Below are positions 33,566-41,481 of a stretch of DNA of 41,481 nucleotides, in pieces. The position numbers and the translations under genes are program-made. Numbering within the stretch: the stretch's first letter is position 1; every line of letters begins with the position of its first letter. Source of the stretch: an uncultured Collinsella sp. (GTDB lineage Bacteria > Actinomycetota > Coriobacteriia > Coriobacteriales > Coriobacteriaceae); assembly GCA_900549185.1 (NCBI GenBank), contig URNM01000004.1:1-41481 (forward strand), read 5' to 3'. The notes beneath the pieces are model-generated. The model had not been told where the DNA came from and did no database searches. It saw nothing but the letters and a program-made list of their open reading frames with translations.

Positions 33566-33607
33566 GACAGGACAGGTCCCTCCCGCATTCCAAGCATTCA
33601 TTATCTA

Positions 33608-33625
33608 ATCGAACGATTGTTCGAT
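33608..33625. promoter_or_regulatory. LexA/SOS-box match upstream of the topoisomerase operon
   Basis: ATCGAACGATTGTTCGAT contains TCGAAC-N4-GTTCGA, a perfect match to the actinobacterial (mycobacterial) LexA box and to the CGAAC-N4-GTTCG core of the Gram-positive SOS box. It lies 98 bp before the ATG of the B subunit and 15 bp before a likely -35. It suggests DNA-damage control, but a single site could also serve the ATPase 3' region by chance. Confidence 0.65.
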
Positions 33626-33639
33626 GGATTTCGTGTTGG

Positions 33640-33668
33640 TTGGAATCGTCTGTGGGCTGGGCTATGCT
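33640..33668 (+). promoter_or_regulatory. Promoter of the topoisomerase operon
   Basis: TTGGAA (33640-33645), 17 bp, TATGCT (33663-33668), 55 bp before the start at 33723. The hexamers equal those of the XRE-TipAS promoter at 8516. Confidence 0.45.
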
Positions 33669-33722
33669 ACCTTGACTATCTATATGACTAAAACGCAGCA
33701 AAGGAGCACCGAGAGAGCGAGT

Positions 33723-35720
33723 ATGGCAAAAAACACCGCAAACTATGGTAACGACAGTATCCGCCAGCTCAAGGACGAGGAGCGCGTACGCCTGCGCCCC
33801 GCCGTCATCTTCGGCTCGGACGGACTCGATGGCTGCGCGCATGCCGCCTTCGAGATCCTGTCCAACGCCGTTGACGAGGCGCGCCAGGGCTACGGCAAGC
33901 TCATCACCCTTACCGCCTTTCGCGATGGTTCCATTCAGGTAGAGGACAATGGCCGCGGCTGCCCGCTCGACTGGAACCCCTCCGAGAAGCGCTTTAACTG
34001 GGAACTCGTCTTTTGCGAGCTCTACGCCGGCGGCAAATACAACAATAACCAGGGCGGCGACTACGACTTCTCGCTCGGTACCAACGGCCTGGGCTCGTGC
34101 GCGACCCAGTACGCCTCCGAATACATGGACGTCACGGTTTGGCGCGACGGCAACAAGTACTCCCTGCACTTTAAGAAGGGCAAGGTCGTTGGCGCCAAAA
34201 AGAAGGCACTCGAGATTGAGCCCAGCGACGAGGACCGTACCGGCACCACCATCAAATGGCGCCCCGATCTTGAGGTCTTTACCTCCATCAGCATCCCCCA
34301 CGATTGGTATCGCGAGACCATGCGCCGCCAGGCCGTGGTCAACGCCAACGTGACCTTCCGCCTGCGTATTGAAGGTGACGATGGCGAGTTTTCCGAAGAG
34401 GACTTTTGCTATCCCAAGGGCATCGAAGACTACGTGCTCGAGAAGGTCGGTACCGACTACCTCACCGAGCCCTTCTTTATCGAGGCCGACCGTCGCGGTC
34501 GCGATCGCGAGGACTTGCCCGACTACAACGTAAAAATCACTGCTTGCATGTGCTTCTCGCGCACCTTCATGATGCAGGAGTACTACCACAACTCGTCATG
34601 GCTCGAGAACGGCGGCTCACCCGAGAAGGCTGCCCGTAGCGCTCTGACCAGCGCCATCGATGCCTACATTAAGCAACAGGGCAAGTACAACAAAAACGAG
34701 AGCGGCATCAAATGGCAGGACGTCCAGGACTGCCTGGTGCTGGTGACCAACTGCTTCTCCACCCAGACGTCCTACGAAAACCAGACTAAGAAGGCCATCA
34801 ACAACCGCTTTATCCAGCAGGCTATGACGGCCTTCTTTAAGGAGCGCCTCTCGACTTACCTGATCGAGAACAAAGACGCCGCCAACAAGATCATGGAGCA
34901 GGTGCTCATCAACAAGCGTTCGCGCGAGAATGCCGAGAAAACGCGCCAGAGCATCAAGACCAACCTGCAGCAGAAGACCGATATGGCCAACCGCGTGCAG
35001 AAGTTCATCGACTGCCGCTCCAAGGACAAGAACCGTCGCGAGATCTACATCGTAGAGGGCGACTCGGCAGCAGGTGCCATTCGCACCTCGCGCGATGCCG
35101 AGTTCCAGGGCGTTATGCCCGTCCGCGGTAAGATCCTCAACTGCCTGAAGGAGGATTATCCGCGCATCTTTAAGTCCGACATCATCATGGACCTTATGCG
35201 CGTGCTGGGCTGCGGTGTGGAGATCAAGGACAAGCGCATCAAGAACCTGGGCGCCTTTGACCTGGACAACCTCAACTGGAACAAGGTCATCATCTGTACG
35301 GACGCCGACGTCGACGGTTATCACATCCGCACGCTCGTGCTCACCATGCTCTACCGCCTGGTGCCCACGCTTATCGACGAGGGTTACGTGTATATCGCCG
35401 AGTCGCCGCTCTACGAGATCAACTGCAAAGAGAAGACCTACTTTGCCTACACCGAGCTCGAGAAGAACGGCATCCTTAAGGAGATCGGCGACCAAAAGTG
35501 CTCGATCAACCGCTCCAAGGGTCTTGGTGAGAACGATCCGGACATGATGTGGCTCACCACCATGAACCCCGAGACGCGCCGCCTGATCAAGGTGGAGCCC
35601 GAGGACGTCACCAAGATGGAAACCATGTTCAACCTGTTGCTGGGCAACGACGAGGCAGGCCGCAAACGCCATATCTCCGAGCACGGCAAGGAATACCTGG
35701 ACCAGCTGGACCTGCAGTAG
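33723..35720 (+). CDS. Divergent type IIA DNA topoisomerase, B subunit (GyrB/ParE-like)
   Basis: A 665-residue GHKL ATPase plus transducer plus TOPRIM protein. The ATP site has Glu44 and Asn48 (FEILSNAVDEA), DNGRGCPLDW (75-84) and GTNGLGS (119-125). The TOPRIM domain has catalytic Glu445 in EGDSAAGAI and the DADVDGYHIRTL metal site. The start at 33723 follows GAGAGAG with a 5-nt gap. It is similar in length to ParE but differs from standard GyrB and ParE in several places, notably the ATP-lid region and the insert PLDWNPSEKRFNW. It therefore looks like the extra 'toprim-domain' topoisomerase found alongside ordinary gyrase in some Gram-positive anaerobes. It forms an operon with the A subunit 45 bp downstream. 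A perfect SOS box lies upstream. Confidence 0.9.
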   Translation: MAKNTANYGNDSIRQLKDEERVRLRPAVIFGSDGLDGCAHAAFEILSNAVDEARQGYGKLITLTAFRDGSIQVEDNGRGCPLDWNPSEKRFNWELVFCELYAGGKYNNNQGGDYDFSLGTNGLGSCATQYASEYMDVTVWRDGNKYSLHFKKGKVVGAKKKALEIEPSDEDRTGTTIKWRPDLEVFTSISIPHDWYRETMRRQAVVNANVTFRLRIEGDDGEFSEEDFCYPKGIEDYVLEKVGTDYLTEPFFIEADRRGRDREDLPDYNVKITACMCFSRTFMMQEYYHNSSWLENGGSPEKAARSALTSAIDAYIKQQGKYNKNESGIKWQDVQDCLVLVTNCFSTQTSYENQTKKAINNRFIQQAMTAFFKERLSTYLIENKDAANKIMEQVLINKRSRENAEKTRQSIKTNLQQKTDMANRVQKFIDCRSKDKNRREIYIVEGDSAAGAIRTSRDAEFQGVMPVRGKILNCLKEDYPRIFKSDIIMDLMRVLGCGVEIKDKRIKNLGAFDLDNLNWNKVIICTDADVDGYHIRTLVLTMLYRLVPTLIDEGYVYIAESPLYEINCKEKTYFAYTELEKNGILKEIGDQKCSINRSKGLGENDPDMMWLTTMNPETRRLIKVEPEDVTKMETMFNLLLGNDEAGRKRHISEHGKEYLDQLDLQ

Positions 35721-35765
35721 CAGCAAATCGATAACGACGGCCCATAAGAAGTTCAAGAGGAAATC

Positions 35766-38006
35766 GTGCCAAAGAAGAAGACGAAGAACCAGCCAAAGAA
35801 AAAGCAGGTCAACGCCGAAAACGTCATCGGCCTGCACTCCGAGGTCACCGACCAGCCGATCACGCAGACGCTCGAGGTCAACTACATGCCCTACGCCATG
35901 AGCGTCAACGTCTCGCGTGCGTTCCCCGAGATCGACGGCTTTAAGCCCTCGCACCGCAAGCTGCTCTACACCATGTACAAGATGGGCCTGCTCAAGGGCG
36001 AGCGCCAGAAGAGCGCCAACATCGTGGGCCAGACCATGAAGCTCAACCCGCACGGCGATGCCGCGATCTACGAGACGATGGTGCGCCTGGCGACGGGCAA
36101 CGAAGCGCTGCTTGCGCCCTTCGTGGAGTCGAAGGGCAACTTTGGCAAGTACTATTCGGGCGACCTGAGCTACGCCGCCTCGCGTTATACCGAAGCCAAG
36201 CTCTCCCCCATCAGCGCCGAGATCTTCAAGGACATCGACAAGGACCCGGTCGACTTCGTCGACAGCTACGACGGTGCCATGAAGGAGCCGCGCCTGCTGC
36301 CCACCACGTTCCCCAACATCCTCGTCTCGGCCAACAAGGGCATCGGCGTCGCCATGGCGTCCGACATCTGCGGTTTCAACCTCAACGAGGTCTGCACCGC
36401 CACCATGCACTACCTGCAGGACCCTGACTGCGACCTGCTCGAGTACATGCCCATGCCCGACTTCTCGACCGGCGGCGAGATCATCTACCGCCGCGAGGAG
36501 ATGGAGAAGATTATCGAGACCGGCCTTGGCAGCTTCCAGATCCGCTCCCGCTGGCGTTGGATTCCCGAAGAGCGCATTATCGAGGTCTACGAGATCCCCT
36601 ACACCACCAAGACCGATGTCATCATCGAGCGCATCGTCAAGCTCTCCAAGGAGGGCAAGGTCAAGGAGATCGCCGACATCCGCGACGAGACAGACCTTTC
36701 GGGTCTGCGCATCGCCATCGATCTTAAGCGCGGTGTCGACCCCGACAAGCTCATGGCCAAGCTCTATCGCTCGACCACGCTGCAGGATTCGTTCTCGTGC
36801 AACTTCAACGTGCTCGTCGACGGCTATCCCCGTGTTATGGGCGTGCGCCAGATTCTGCACGAGTGGGTCAAGTGGCGTATTGAGTCCACGCGTCGCCGCA
36901 TTAACTTTGACCTGGGCAAAAAGTCCGAGCGCCTGCACCTGCTGCACGGCCTCGAGGCAATCCTGCTCGGCATCGACAAGGCGATCGCCATCATCCGTGG
37001 CACCAAGCTCGAGGCCGAGGTCGTACCCAACCTTATGCGCGGCTTCGACATCGACGAGACCCAGGCCGAGTTTGTTGCCGAGCTTAAGCTCCGCAACATC
37101 AACGAGGAGTACATCCTCAACCGCACCAAGGACATTGCCAAGCTTGAGGGCGAGATTGCCGAGCTTGAGGAGATTCTCTCGAGCGAAGACAACATCAAGA
37201 AGGTCATCAGCGACGAGCTGGCCGCGGTCAACAAGAAGTACGTGATGCCGCGCCGCACGGGTAGGATCGAGCCCCATGAGGTTATCGAGGTAAGCCTGGA
37301 GCCCGAGGTCGAGGAATATCCGGTCACCATCATGCTCTCGCGCGATGGCTACCTCAAAAAGATGACCGACCGAGTGCTCAAGAAGGCGACCACGCTCAAG
37401 TACAAGGACGGTGACAAACCCTTTATCGAGTTTCCGTCCTCCAACACCCACGAACTGCTGGTCTTTACCAACAAGAGCCAGGTGTACAAGTGCAAGGTTG
37501 CGGCGTTTGAGGACACCAAGTCGGCCCAGCTGGGCTCGTACCTGCCGACCGATCTTGAGATGGAACCCGACGAGAGTGTCATCTGGGTCATCGACCCCGA
37601 GGACTACAAGGCCGACGTGTTGTTCGTCTTTGAGAACGGCCGCGTGGTGCGCGTCGCACTTGCCGGATACGTCACCAAGACCAACCGCAAGCGCCTCAAG
37701 AACGCCATCTACGGCGGCAGCAAACTGCTGTATGCCCAAGTGCTCAAGGACGATCGCGACATCGCGCTGGTCTCGAGCGACTACCGCCTGATGAACTTCA
37801 ACACGTCGCTGCTCAAGACCAAAACGACCACCAACACGCAAGGCGTCCAGGCCTTTACCGCCAAGAAGGGCCGCTCGGTCACCACCGTCGGCACAACCGA
37901 GGAGATTCTTGGCGCCGGCGTCTCGGCCGAGAAGTTCACCGCGCAGAGCCTCCCCTCCGCCGGTGCCCTCATGAAGGAAAACGACATGCCGAGCCTGTTT
38001 GACTAG
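35766..38006 (+). CDS. Divergent type IIA DNA topoisomerase, A subunit (GyrA/ParC-like)
   Basis: A 746-residue cleavage subunit. It begins with a Lys-rich tail (MPKKKTKNQPKKKQ) from a GTG start with AAGAGG upstream. The winged-helix region reads DGFKPSHRKLLYTMYK, the DNA-cleaving Tyr is Tyr141 in AASRYTEAKLS, and a long coiled-coil gate is visible around residues 440-490 (AKLEGEIAELEEIL). The C-terminal part forms beta-pinwheel-like blades (VTIMLSRDGYLKKM, DVLFVFENGRVVRV, LVSSDYRLMNF), but no clear GyrA-box is seen, so decatenation or relaxation is more likely than supercoiling. It is coupled to the B subunit by context. A strong terminator follows. Confidence 0.9.
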   Translation: MPKKKTKNQPKKKQVNAENVIGLHSEVTDQPITQTLEVNYMPYAMSVNVSRAFPEIDGFKPSHRKLLYTMYKMGLLKGERQKSANIVGQTMKLNPHGDAAIYETMVRLATGNEALLAPFVESKGNFGKYYSGDLSYAASRYTEAKLSPISAEIFKDIDKDPVDFVDSYDGAMKEPRLLPTTFPNILVSANKGIGVAMASDICGFNLNEVCTATMHYLQDPDCDLLEYMPMPDFSTGGEIIYRREEMEKIIETGLGSFQIRSRWRWIPEERIIEVYEIPYTTKTDVIIERIVKLSKEGKVKEIADIRDETDLSGLRIAIDLKRGVDPDKLMAKLYRSTTLQDSFSCNFNVLVDGYPRVMGVRQILHEWVKWRIESTRRRINFDLGKKSERLHLLHGLEAILLGIDKAIAIIRGTKLEAEVVPNLMRGFDIDETQAEFVAELKLRNINEEYILNRTKDIAKLEGEIAELEEILSSEDNIKKVISDELAAVNKKYVMPRRTGRIEPHEVIEVSLEPEVEEYPVTIMLSRDGYLKKMTDRVLKKATTLKYKDGDKPFIEFPSSNTHELLVFTNKSQVYKCKVAAFEDTKSAQLGSYLPTDLEMEPDESVIWVIDPEDYKADVLFVFENGRVVRVALAGYVTKTNRKRLKNAIYGGSKLLYAQVLKDDRDIALVSSDYRLMNFNTSLLKTKTTTNTQGVQAFTAKKGRSVTTVGTTEEILGAGVSAEKFTAQSLPSAGALMKENDMPSLFD

Positions 38007-38041
38007 GTACCACGGCAACGAGACCGTTAGATACTTCGCAA

Positions 38042-38092
38042 AGCGACGAGGCCCGGAGCGCAACGGCATTGCGCCCGGGACTCGTCGTTTTT
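38042..38092 (+). terminator. Strong Rho-independent terminator of the topoisomerase operon
   Basis: Nested stem: CGACGAG (38044-38050 with 38081-38087), CCCGG (38052-38056 with 38075-38079) and GCGCAA (38058-38063 with 38069-38074), followed by five T and a further TT. It lies 35 bp after the stop. Confidence 0.9.
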
Positions 38093-38189
38093 CTTCTCAA
38101 CTATTTTTTAACGCAGATAAATTGATTTCTGCTTATTTTTCTGCGTAAAAAATGTCAGCGCCACTGCTTCGATGCCCTTTGGTCAGTCG

Positions 38190-38245
38190 TTAGCAAAACT
38201 TGCAAAAGTTAGCAAAACTTGCAAAAATTAGCAAAACTTGCAAAG
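38190..38245 (+). repeat. Three tandem 19-bp repeats abutting the ATPase ribosome-binding site
   Basis: TTAGCAAAACTTGCAAAA recurs at 38190, 38209 and 38228 with an exact 19-bp period. Each unit contains the palindrome GCAAAACTTGC (38193-38203, 38212-38222, 38231-38241). The last unit merges into the ribosome-binding site AAAGGAG (38242-38248). This looks like an operator array for a dimeric protein, probably blocking transcription or early elongation. An AT-rich inverted repeat ACGCAGA...TCTGCGT (38111-38146) upstream may hold the promoter. Confidence 0.85.
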
Positions 38246-38253
38246 GAGCCACC

Positions 38254-39348
38254 ATGGAGTACAGCAAGAACCCCTTTACCCCGACGTTCGGAAGCGTCCC
38301 TCCCTTTCTAGCGGGTCGCGAGCATATTCTGCGTGACATCAACCGTGGCTTTATCAACGGCCCGGGAGATCCCAACCTGTCGACCATTTTTACGGGCGCA
38401 AGGGGAACGGGCAAGACGGTGCTTCTCTCGCTCCTTTCAGAAACGGCGCTTGAACACGGTTGGATCGCAGCAAATGTCTCCGCCATGCCAGGCATGCTCG
38501 AAGATATTATCGAGCGAACCAAAGAAGCCGCAGATAGCTACCTCTCACAGCCTCATGCGCGCATAAACGGTGTTCAAATTGGTCCAGTGGGCATCGATTG
38601 GACATATGCTCAAGAGGTCCAGGGCAACTGGCGCACACGCATGAATGGCATCTTTAAGCAACTCGAAAAACATGACATCGGACTTCTCATTACCATCGAT
38701 GAAGTCACCGTCGATCTCGAAGAAATGCTTCAATTTGCCTCTGTTTACCAGCACTTTGTACGCGAAGGTAAAAAAGTTGCCCTACTCATGGCAGGACTGC
38801 CCTACAAAGTATCGGCGTTGCTGCGTAACGATTCCGTCTCGTTCCTCAGGCGTTCCCAATATCATCAGTTAGGACGAATCACTGACGTTGAAATTGCAAA
38901 CGCGTTTCGCAAAACCGTTGAGGCCGGAGGACGTTCAATCACACCAGAAGCGCTCGAGAATGCTGTGAAGGCCGTCGACGGATTCCCCTACATGATGCAG
39001 CTCGTCGGATATCGCACTTGGGATGTTTCGGAGAACTCGCCCCAAATCAGTGCATCCGATGTCCAGCAGGGTTCCCTACTCGCACGCATGGAGCTGCATG
39101 ATCGCATTCTCGAAACGACCTATCGAGAGCTTTCCGATAAAGACATTGAGTTTTTACTCGCGATGCTGCCCGATTCTGGCCCCAGCAGGGTCTCGGAGAT
39201 AGCCAAACGCATGGGCGTCGCCAGCAACTACGCAAGCCAATACAAACGCCGCCTTCTCGAGGACGGCGTCATCGGGGAACGTGGGCGTGGTCTCGTTGGC
39301 TTTGACATCCCCGCATTCAGGGAGTTCCTGAGCGAGAAAGTCTCCTAG
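38254..39348 (+). CDS. AAA/STAND-like ATPase with C-terminal winged helix
   Basis: A 364-residue ATPase. Walker A is GARGTGKT (48-55), Walker B LLITIDE (144-150), and a sensor-like ALLMAGLPYKV follows. The C-terminal part (DKDIEFLLAMLPDSG, VSEIAKRMGVASNYASQYKR, LLEDGVI) is a winged helix that probably binds DNA. Start at 38254 has AAAGGAG with a 5-nt gap. It is similar in plan to, but not a copy of, the ATPase at 32183: it lacks the nuclease-like C-terminus. Its own winged helix could read the tandem operator array directly before it. Confidence 0.85.
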   Translation: MEYSKNPFTPTFGSVPPFLAGREHILRDINRGFINGPGDPNLSTIFTGARGTGKTVLLSLLSETALEHGWIAANVSAMPGMLEDIIERTKEAADSYLSQPHARINGVQIGPVGIDWTYAQEVQGNWRTRMNGIFKQLEKHDIGLLITIDEVTVDLEEMLQFASVYQHFVREGKKVALLMAGLPYKVSALLRNDSVSFLRRSQYHQLGRITDVEIANAFRKTVEAGGRSITPEALENAVKAVDGFPYMMQLVGYRTWDVSENSPQISASDVQQGSLLARMELHDRILETTYRELSDKDIEFLLAMLPDSGPSRVSEIAKRMGVASNYASQYKRRLLEDGVIGERGRGLVGFDIPAFREFLSEKVS

Positions 39349-39367
39349 CACGCGGAGATTGTCCATA

Positions 39368-39457
39368 AGGACATCAACGCATGGCAATCAGTAATCCTCT
39401 TGGTAAGGGAAGTAGGCTTTCCGCCAACACCGATTGCCATGCGTTCTTCTTGTCCTT
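39368..39457. terminator. Long inverted repeat between convergent genes
   Basis: AAGGACA (39368-39374 with 39451-39457) and a perfect 14-bp stem AACGCATGGCAATC (39376-39389 with 39432-39445) enclose about 42 nt that can fold further. It lies between the ATPase stop (39348) and the flavoprotein stop (39456) and could end both transcripts, but it is longer than a normal terminator. Confidence 0.55.
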
Positions 39458-39986
39458 AGGCGAGCTTGCGAGCGAGCTCTCGCACCTCTTCCAACTTGGG
39501 CGACGATGCCATGCTTTCGCGCTCGGTCATACCGCTGATGGTGATAATGCCCTGGTCCTCCCACTTGCAGTACGCGCAGGTTGACTTGTACATGGCGATC
39601 GCCGCATCATAGACGCCCTCGCTGTGGCTATCGAGTAAAAGGGCCGTCTTGGTGAACGGGAAGCCCGTAGCACCGAAGGCGTACAGGCGGTCGATGGCGG
39701 CCTTCTCCTGCGCAGTGATATCAAACCAGTAGATAGGCGAAGCGAAGACAACCATGTCGGCGCCTTTCAGCGGCTCGATCACGTCGCCCATGTCATCCTT
39801 CTGCACGCAAGTGCCCTCATGGGCGAAGCAATACTGGCACCCCAAGCAACCAGCGATCTTTTTGCCGGCAACGCGGATGACCTCGACCGTATGGCCGGCC
39901 TCGCGCGCGGTCTCGGCAAACGCCTCAACCATGGTGTCGGTATTGGCGCCCTTACGCGGACTGCCGCTCAATACAACGATATTCAT
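39456..39986 (-). CDS. NADPH-dependent FMN reductase / iron-sulfur flavoprotein-like
   Basis: A 176-residue flavodoxin-fold protein of the NADPH-dependent FMN reductase type. It begins MNIVVLSGSPRKGANTDTMV (FMN-phosphate loop), has a Cys cluster in GCLGCQYCFAHEGTC typical of the iron-sulfur flavoprotein subgroup, and the flavin-ring loop FASPIYWFDITAQ. The start at 39986 has GGGAGG with a good gap. It transfers electrons between NAD(P)H and FMN or another acceptor. It is alone on this strand; the region before it (39987-40222) holds only a promoter-like AT-rich patch. Confidence 0.88.
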   Translation of the reverse strand: MNIVVLSGSPRKGANTDTMVEAFAETAREAGHTVEVIRVAGKKIAGCLGCQYCFAHEGTCVQKDDMGDVIEPLKGADMVVFASPIYWFDITAQEKAAIDRLYAFGATGFPFTKTALLLDSHSEGVYDAAIAMYKSTCAYCKWEDQGIITISGMTERESMASSPKLEEVRELARKLA

Positions 39987-40222
39987 AGAAATCTCCCTCC
40001 CTCATGCCGCAGGCGCGCGGCATATTTTTTGTTTTAACCAAAACGTATGGAGTTATTCAATCGCCTCGTTTCAGCTACTCCCACTCGACAATAGGAGCCA
40101 CTGGCCAAAAGCCTGTCAACATCAAAACAAGTTTTCAATCTATCGATTCTACGTGAGGCAATGGTCCTCATTTGATACCCGCGCTGTTTGCGCACTAGGG
40201 AGCAAAGGAATCTGGCCGCCGC

Positions 40223-40558
40223 TCAAATAAGATCACCGCCATCTTGCATAAACGACGCCATGTTAAGGTGCCTGATGCCATCCCTCTCCTGCAATAGAGG
40301 ATCAAGCGTGAACAAGTAGCGCGGATAACCATCCCTGATGTGGCCGAACGGCCTGTACTCGCGCTCCTCGACGCCTCTGTCGGCAATCGACATAGAGACC
40401 TGGATGTAGGCGTAAGCATTGCGCCTACGAGCGATGAAGTCACACTCGAGCTTCCCAATACGGCCCACAGAAAGCTCATACCCGCGCGATGCAAGATAGA
40501 GGTAGATCTTCACGTCGGTATATACGCAAGATGCGCCCCCTTTTTTCTCAGCGTCCAT
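40223..40558 (-). pseudogene. C-terminal fragment of a DUF4143-type ATPase
   Basis: The frame holds YLYLASRGYELSVGRIGKLE, CDFIARR, YIQVSMSIADRGVEEREYRP and RDGIRHLNMASFM, which follow the C-terminal DUF4143 domain of prokaryotic AAA ATPases closely, as I recall it. The ATPase part is missing: upstream of about 40515 the frame is unrelated and AT-rich, and no ribosome-binding site precedes the ATG. It is a remnant, and the third ATPase-related gene in the last 9 kb. Confidence 0.7.
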
Positions 40559-40622
40559 TTCATCAGTTATGGGGGTGCTTTTTTACATTTTATAAAAAAG
40601 CGTACCGATAACTTATTCCCAC

Positions 40623-41109
40623 TCAGTTTCGAAAATCGAATGGTTTTGAAGTTTCGAAAGCGGCAGGGCACCATGCATAAGGGCATGTTGGGATCCGCAC
40701 CAGTAAAACAGGAATTGACTCACGCGAGAAGGCGCCGCCCCGTCGCCTCGATGCGTGCGACAGGCAGATTAGGTTTGGGGAGTAGAACGGCCCTTGCGCG
40801 AGGCGTGAATTGTAATCGATAAAGCCGAGCTTTGAGAACATGCGGTTTATCTCGTCGAACGTTGAGTCAACAGGGGCTTGCGCCCCGTCGGCCGACTTGG
40901 CGACGCCCATGTCCATGATGCCGGGCACAAGTGTGAATGCGCCACGTGGAGGCGAAGGGGTCACCCGAAAGGTTGATGGTAAGCGAGCACCAGAGGTCAA
41001 GGTGGTCCTCGCCTTCCGGGTTTGTGAGGTCGAGGGCGAGTGCCCCTCCCTCGGTCGCGTACAGCGGCGGCAGGCACTCGGCCAGCTCCTCAGTCATAAG
41101 CGCTTGCAT
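40623..41109 (-). pseudogene. Frameshifted small gene of unknown function
   Basis: ATG at 41109 has GGAGGGGAG with a 6-nt gap and begins MQALMTEELAECLPPLYATE. This frame reads sensibly to LTINLSGDPFAST near 40935, then loses sense. The frame one step away continues with GIMDMGVAKSADGAQAP and VDSTFDEINRMFSKLGFIDY. A frameshift near 40935 would join the two into one protein. The start resembles small proteins of conjugative elements, but I do not recognise the family and make no functional claim. Whether the shift is real or a sequencing error cannot be told here. Confidence 0.5.
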
Positions 41110-41481
41110 GTCCGTCTCCCCTCCAGGCCACGTCGGACCCCTAGAATCTTCGCCCCGCGGGCAAAGCCTCGGCGCGCCCCATGGCATCTCGGCTTTGCCC
41201 CCTGCAATGTCGCGCAGCGGAGACACCACCTGAGACGGATGTCGATGCATCGAACCCGAGACCGGGCGCGGCGGCGGGGAGCCTCTCGCGCGAACAATCT
41301 GCTCGATCCTGCCGCACCCATCTTAAAAAAGTTCGAAAAACGTTCAATCGTACGACATCCGTCGAACAGTCGGGGGTACACACCACTACAGAAGGCCCAC
41401 GGAACGGGGGGCGAGATGGTCGGCGACGGGTTCAAGGCACTCTCCGGCCCCACGCTCCGCTAGGGAGGGCGTCGGGAGGGC
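41110..41481. other. Window end without a recognisable gene
   Basis: High-GC sequence in which several frames stay open by composition but none has a ribosome-binding site or protein-like pattern. The strong ribosome-binding site at 41115-41123 belongs to the frameshifted gene reading leftward. Confidence 0.5.

Noticed and set aside
34617..38069. A 1150-codon open frame on the minus strand
   Set aside because: It lies antisense to the two topoisomerase genes, whose motifs are unambiguous. Its Leu/Val/Asp-rich sequence is what a biased codon pattern gives on the opposite strand, and it has no domain or ribosome-binding site.
38190..38245. CRISPR array
   Set aside because: Three 19-bp head-to-tail copies have no spacers between them and no cas genes are near.
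1..41481. tRNA, rRNA or other structured RNA genes
   Set aside because: I looked for T-loop-like GGTTCGA patterns and rRNA-like blocks and found none I could support by eye; a covariance-model scan would be decisive.

Overview
The window looks like one contig from a Gram-positive gut actinobacterium of the class Coriobacteriia, most likely Collinsella or a close relative. This is an inference from the roughly 60% G+C coding style, a sortase-type LAGTGD anchor, lipoproteins, a CD1871A-type small CXXC protein and the mix of reductases; no rRNA or tRNA gene is present to confirm it. Bases 1-51 are not genomic: they are Illumina/Nextera P7 adapter ending in the 19-bp Tn5 mosaic end, so the real sequence starts at 52 and the first gene is cut by the contig edge.

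Layout. 52-6224: two paralogous hybrid histidine kinases. One is fused to solute-binding sensor domains and carries an in-frame amber codon; the other is a membrane kinase translationally coupled to a separate solute-binding lipoprotein. A Nim/PNPOx-like flavoprotein lies between them. 6369-9699: a MalY/PatB PLP lyase, the tRNA methyltransferase TrmO, an XRE-zinc ribbon-TipAS regulator and a glutaredoxin. 9722-12066: a lower-GC island of about 2.2 kb bounded by two related 56-bp palindromic repeats, holding an unrecognised 428-residue protein and a toxin-antitoxin-like pair. 12068-16750: tRNA-dihydrouridine synthase, then a LysR regulator divergent from a redox operon (two aldo/keto reductases, a small helical protein and a flavodoxin). 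16840-17539: two 182-bp MITE-like elements in inverted orientation around a small gene remnant. 17587-20841: a large MacB/FtsX-type ABC protein.

20987-25050 is an envelope redox module. A CD1871A-like CXXC peptide, a NapH-like membrane ferredoxin and a TlpA-like lipoprotein (interrupted by an in-frame TGA) run leftward, and an OmpR/kinase two-component pair runs rightward, with three GACCAT repeats between them. 25119-31779: a LuxR-type regulator, a 1455-residue Tat-exported and sortase-anchored surface protein, and a convergent lipoprotein. 32183-39348: a divergent type IIA topoisomerase pair (B then A subunit) with a perfect LexA/SOS-box match upstream, flanked by two AAA/STAND-like ATPase genes, each with an elaborate repeat structure abutting its ribosome-binding site. 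The right end (39456-41481) holds an FMN reductase, a DUF4143-type ATPase remnant and a frameshifted small gene, which suggests a decaying accessory region.

The points most worth a second look are the SOS-box-controlled topoisomerase pair between repeat-controlled ATPases, the XRE-zinc ribbon-TipAS architecture, the repeat-bounded toxin-antitoxin island, the inverted 182-bp elements, and two independent nonsense codons in otherwise intact envelope-sensing or redox genes.
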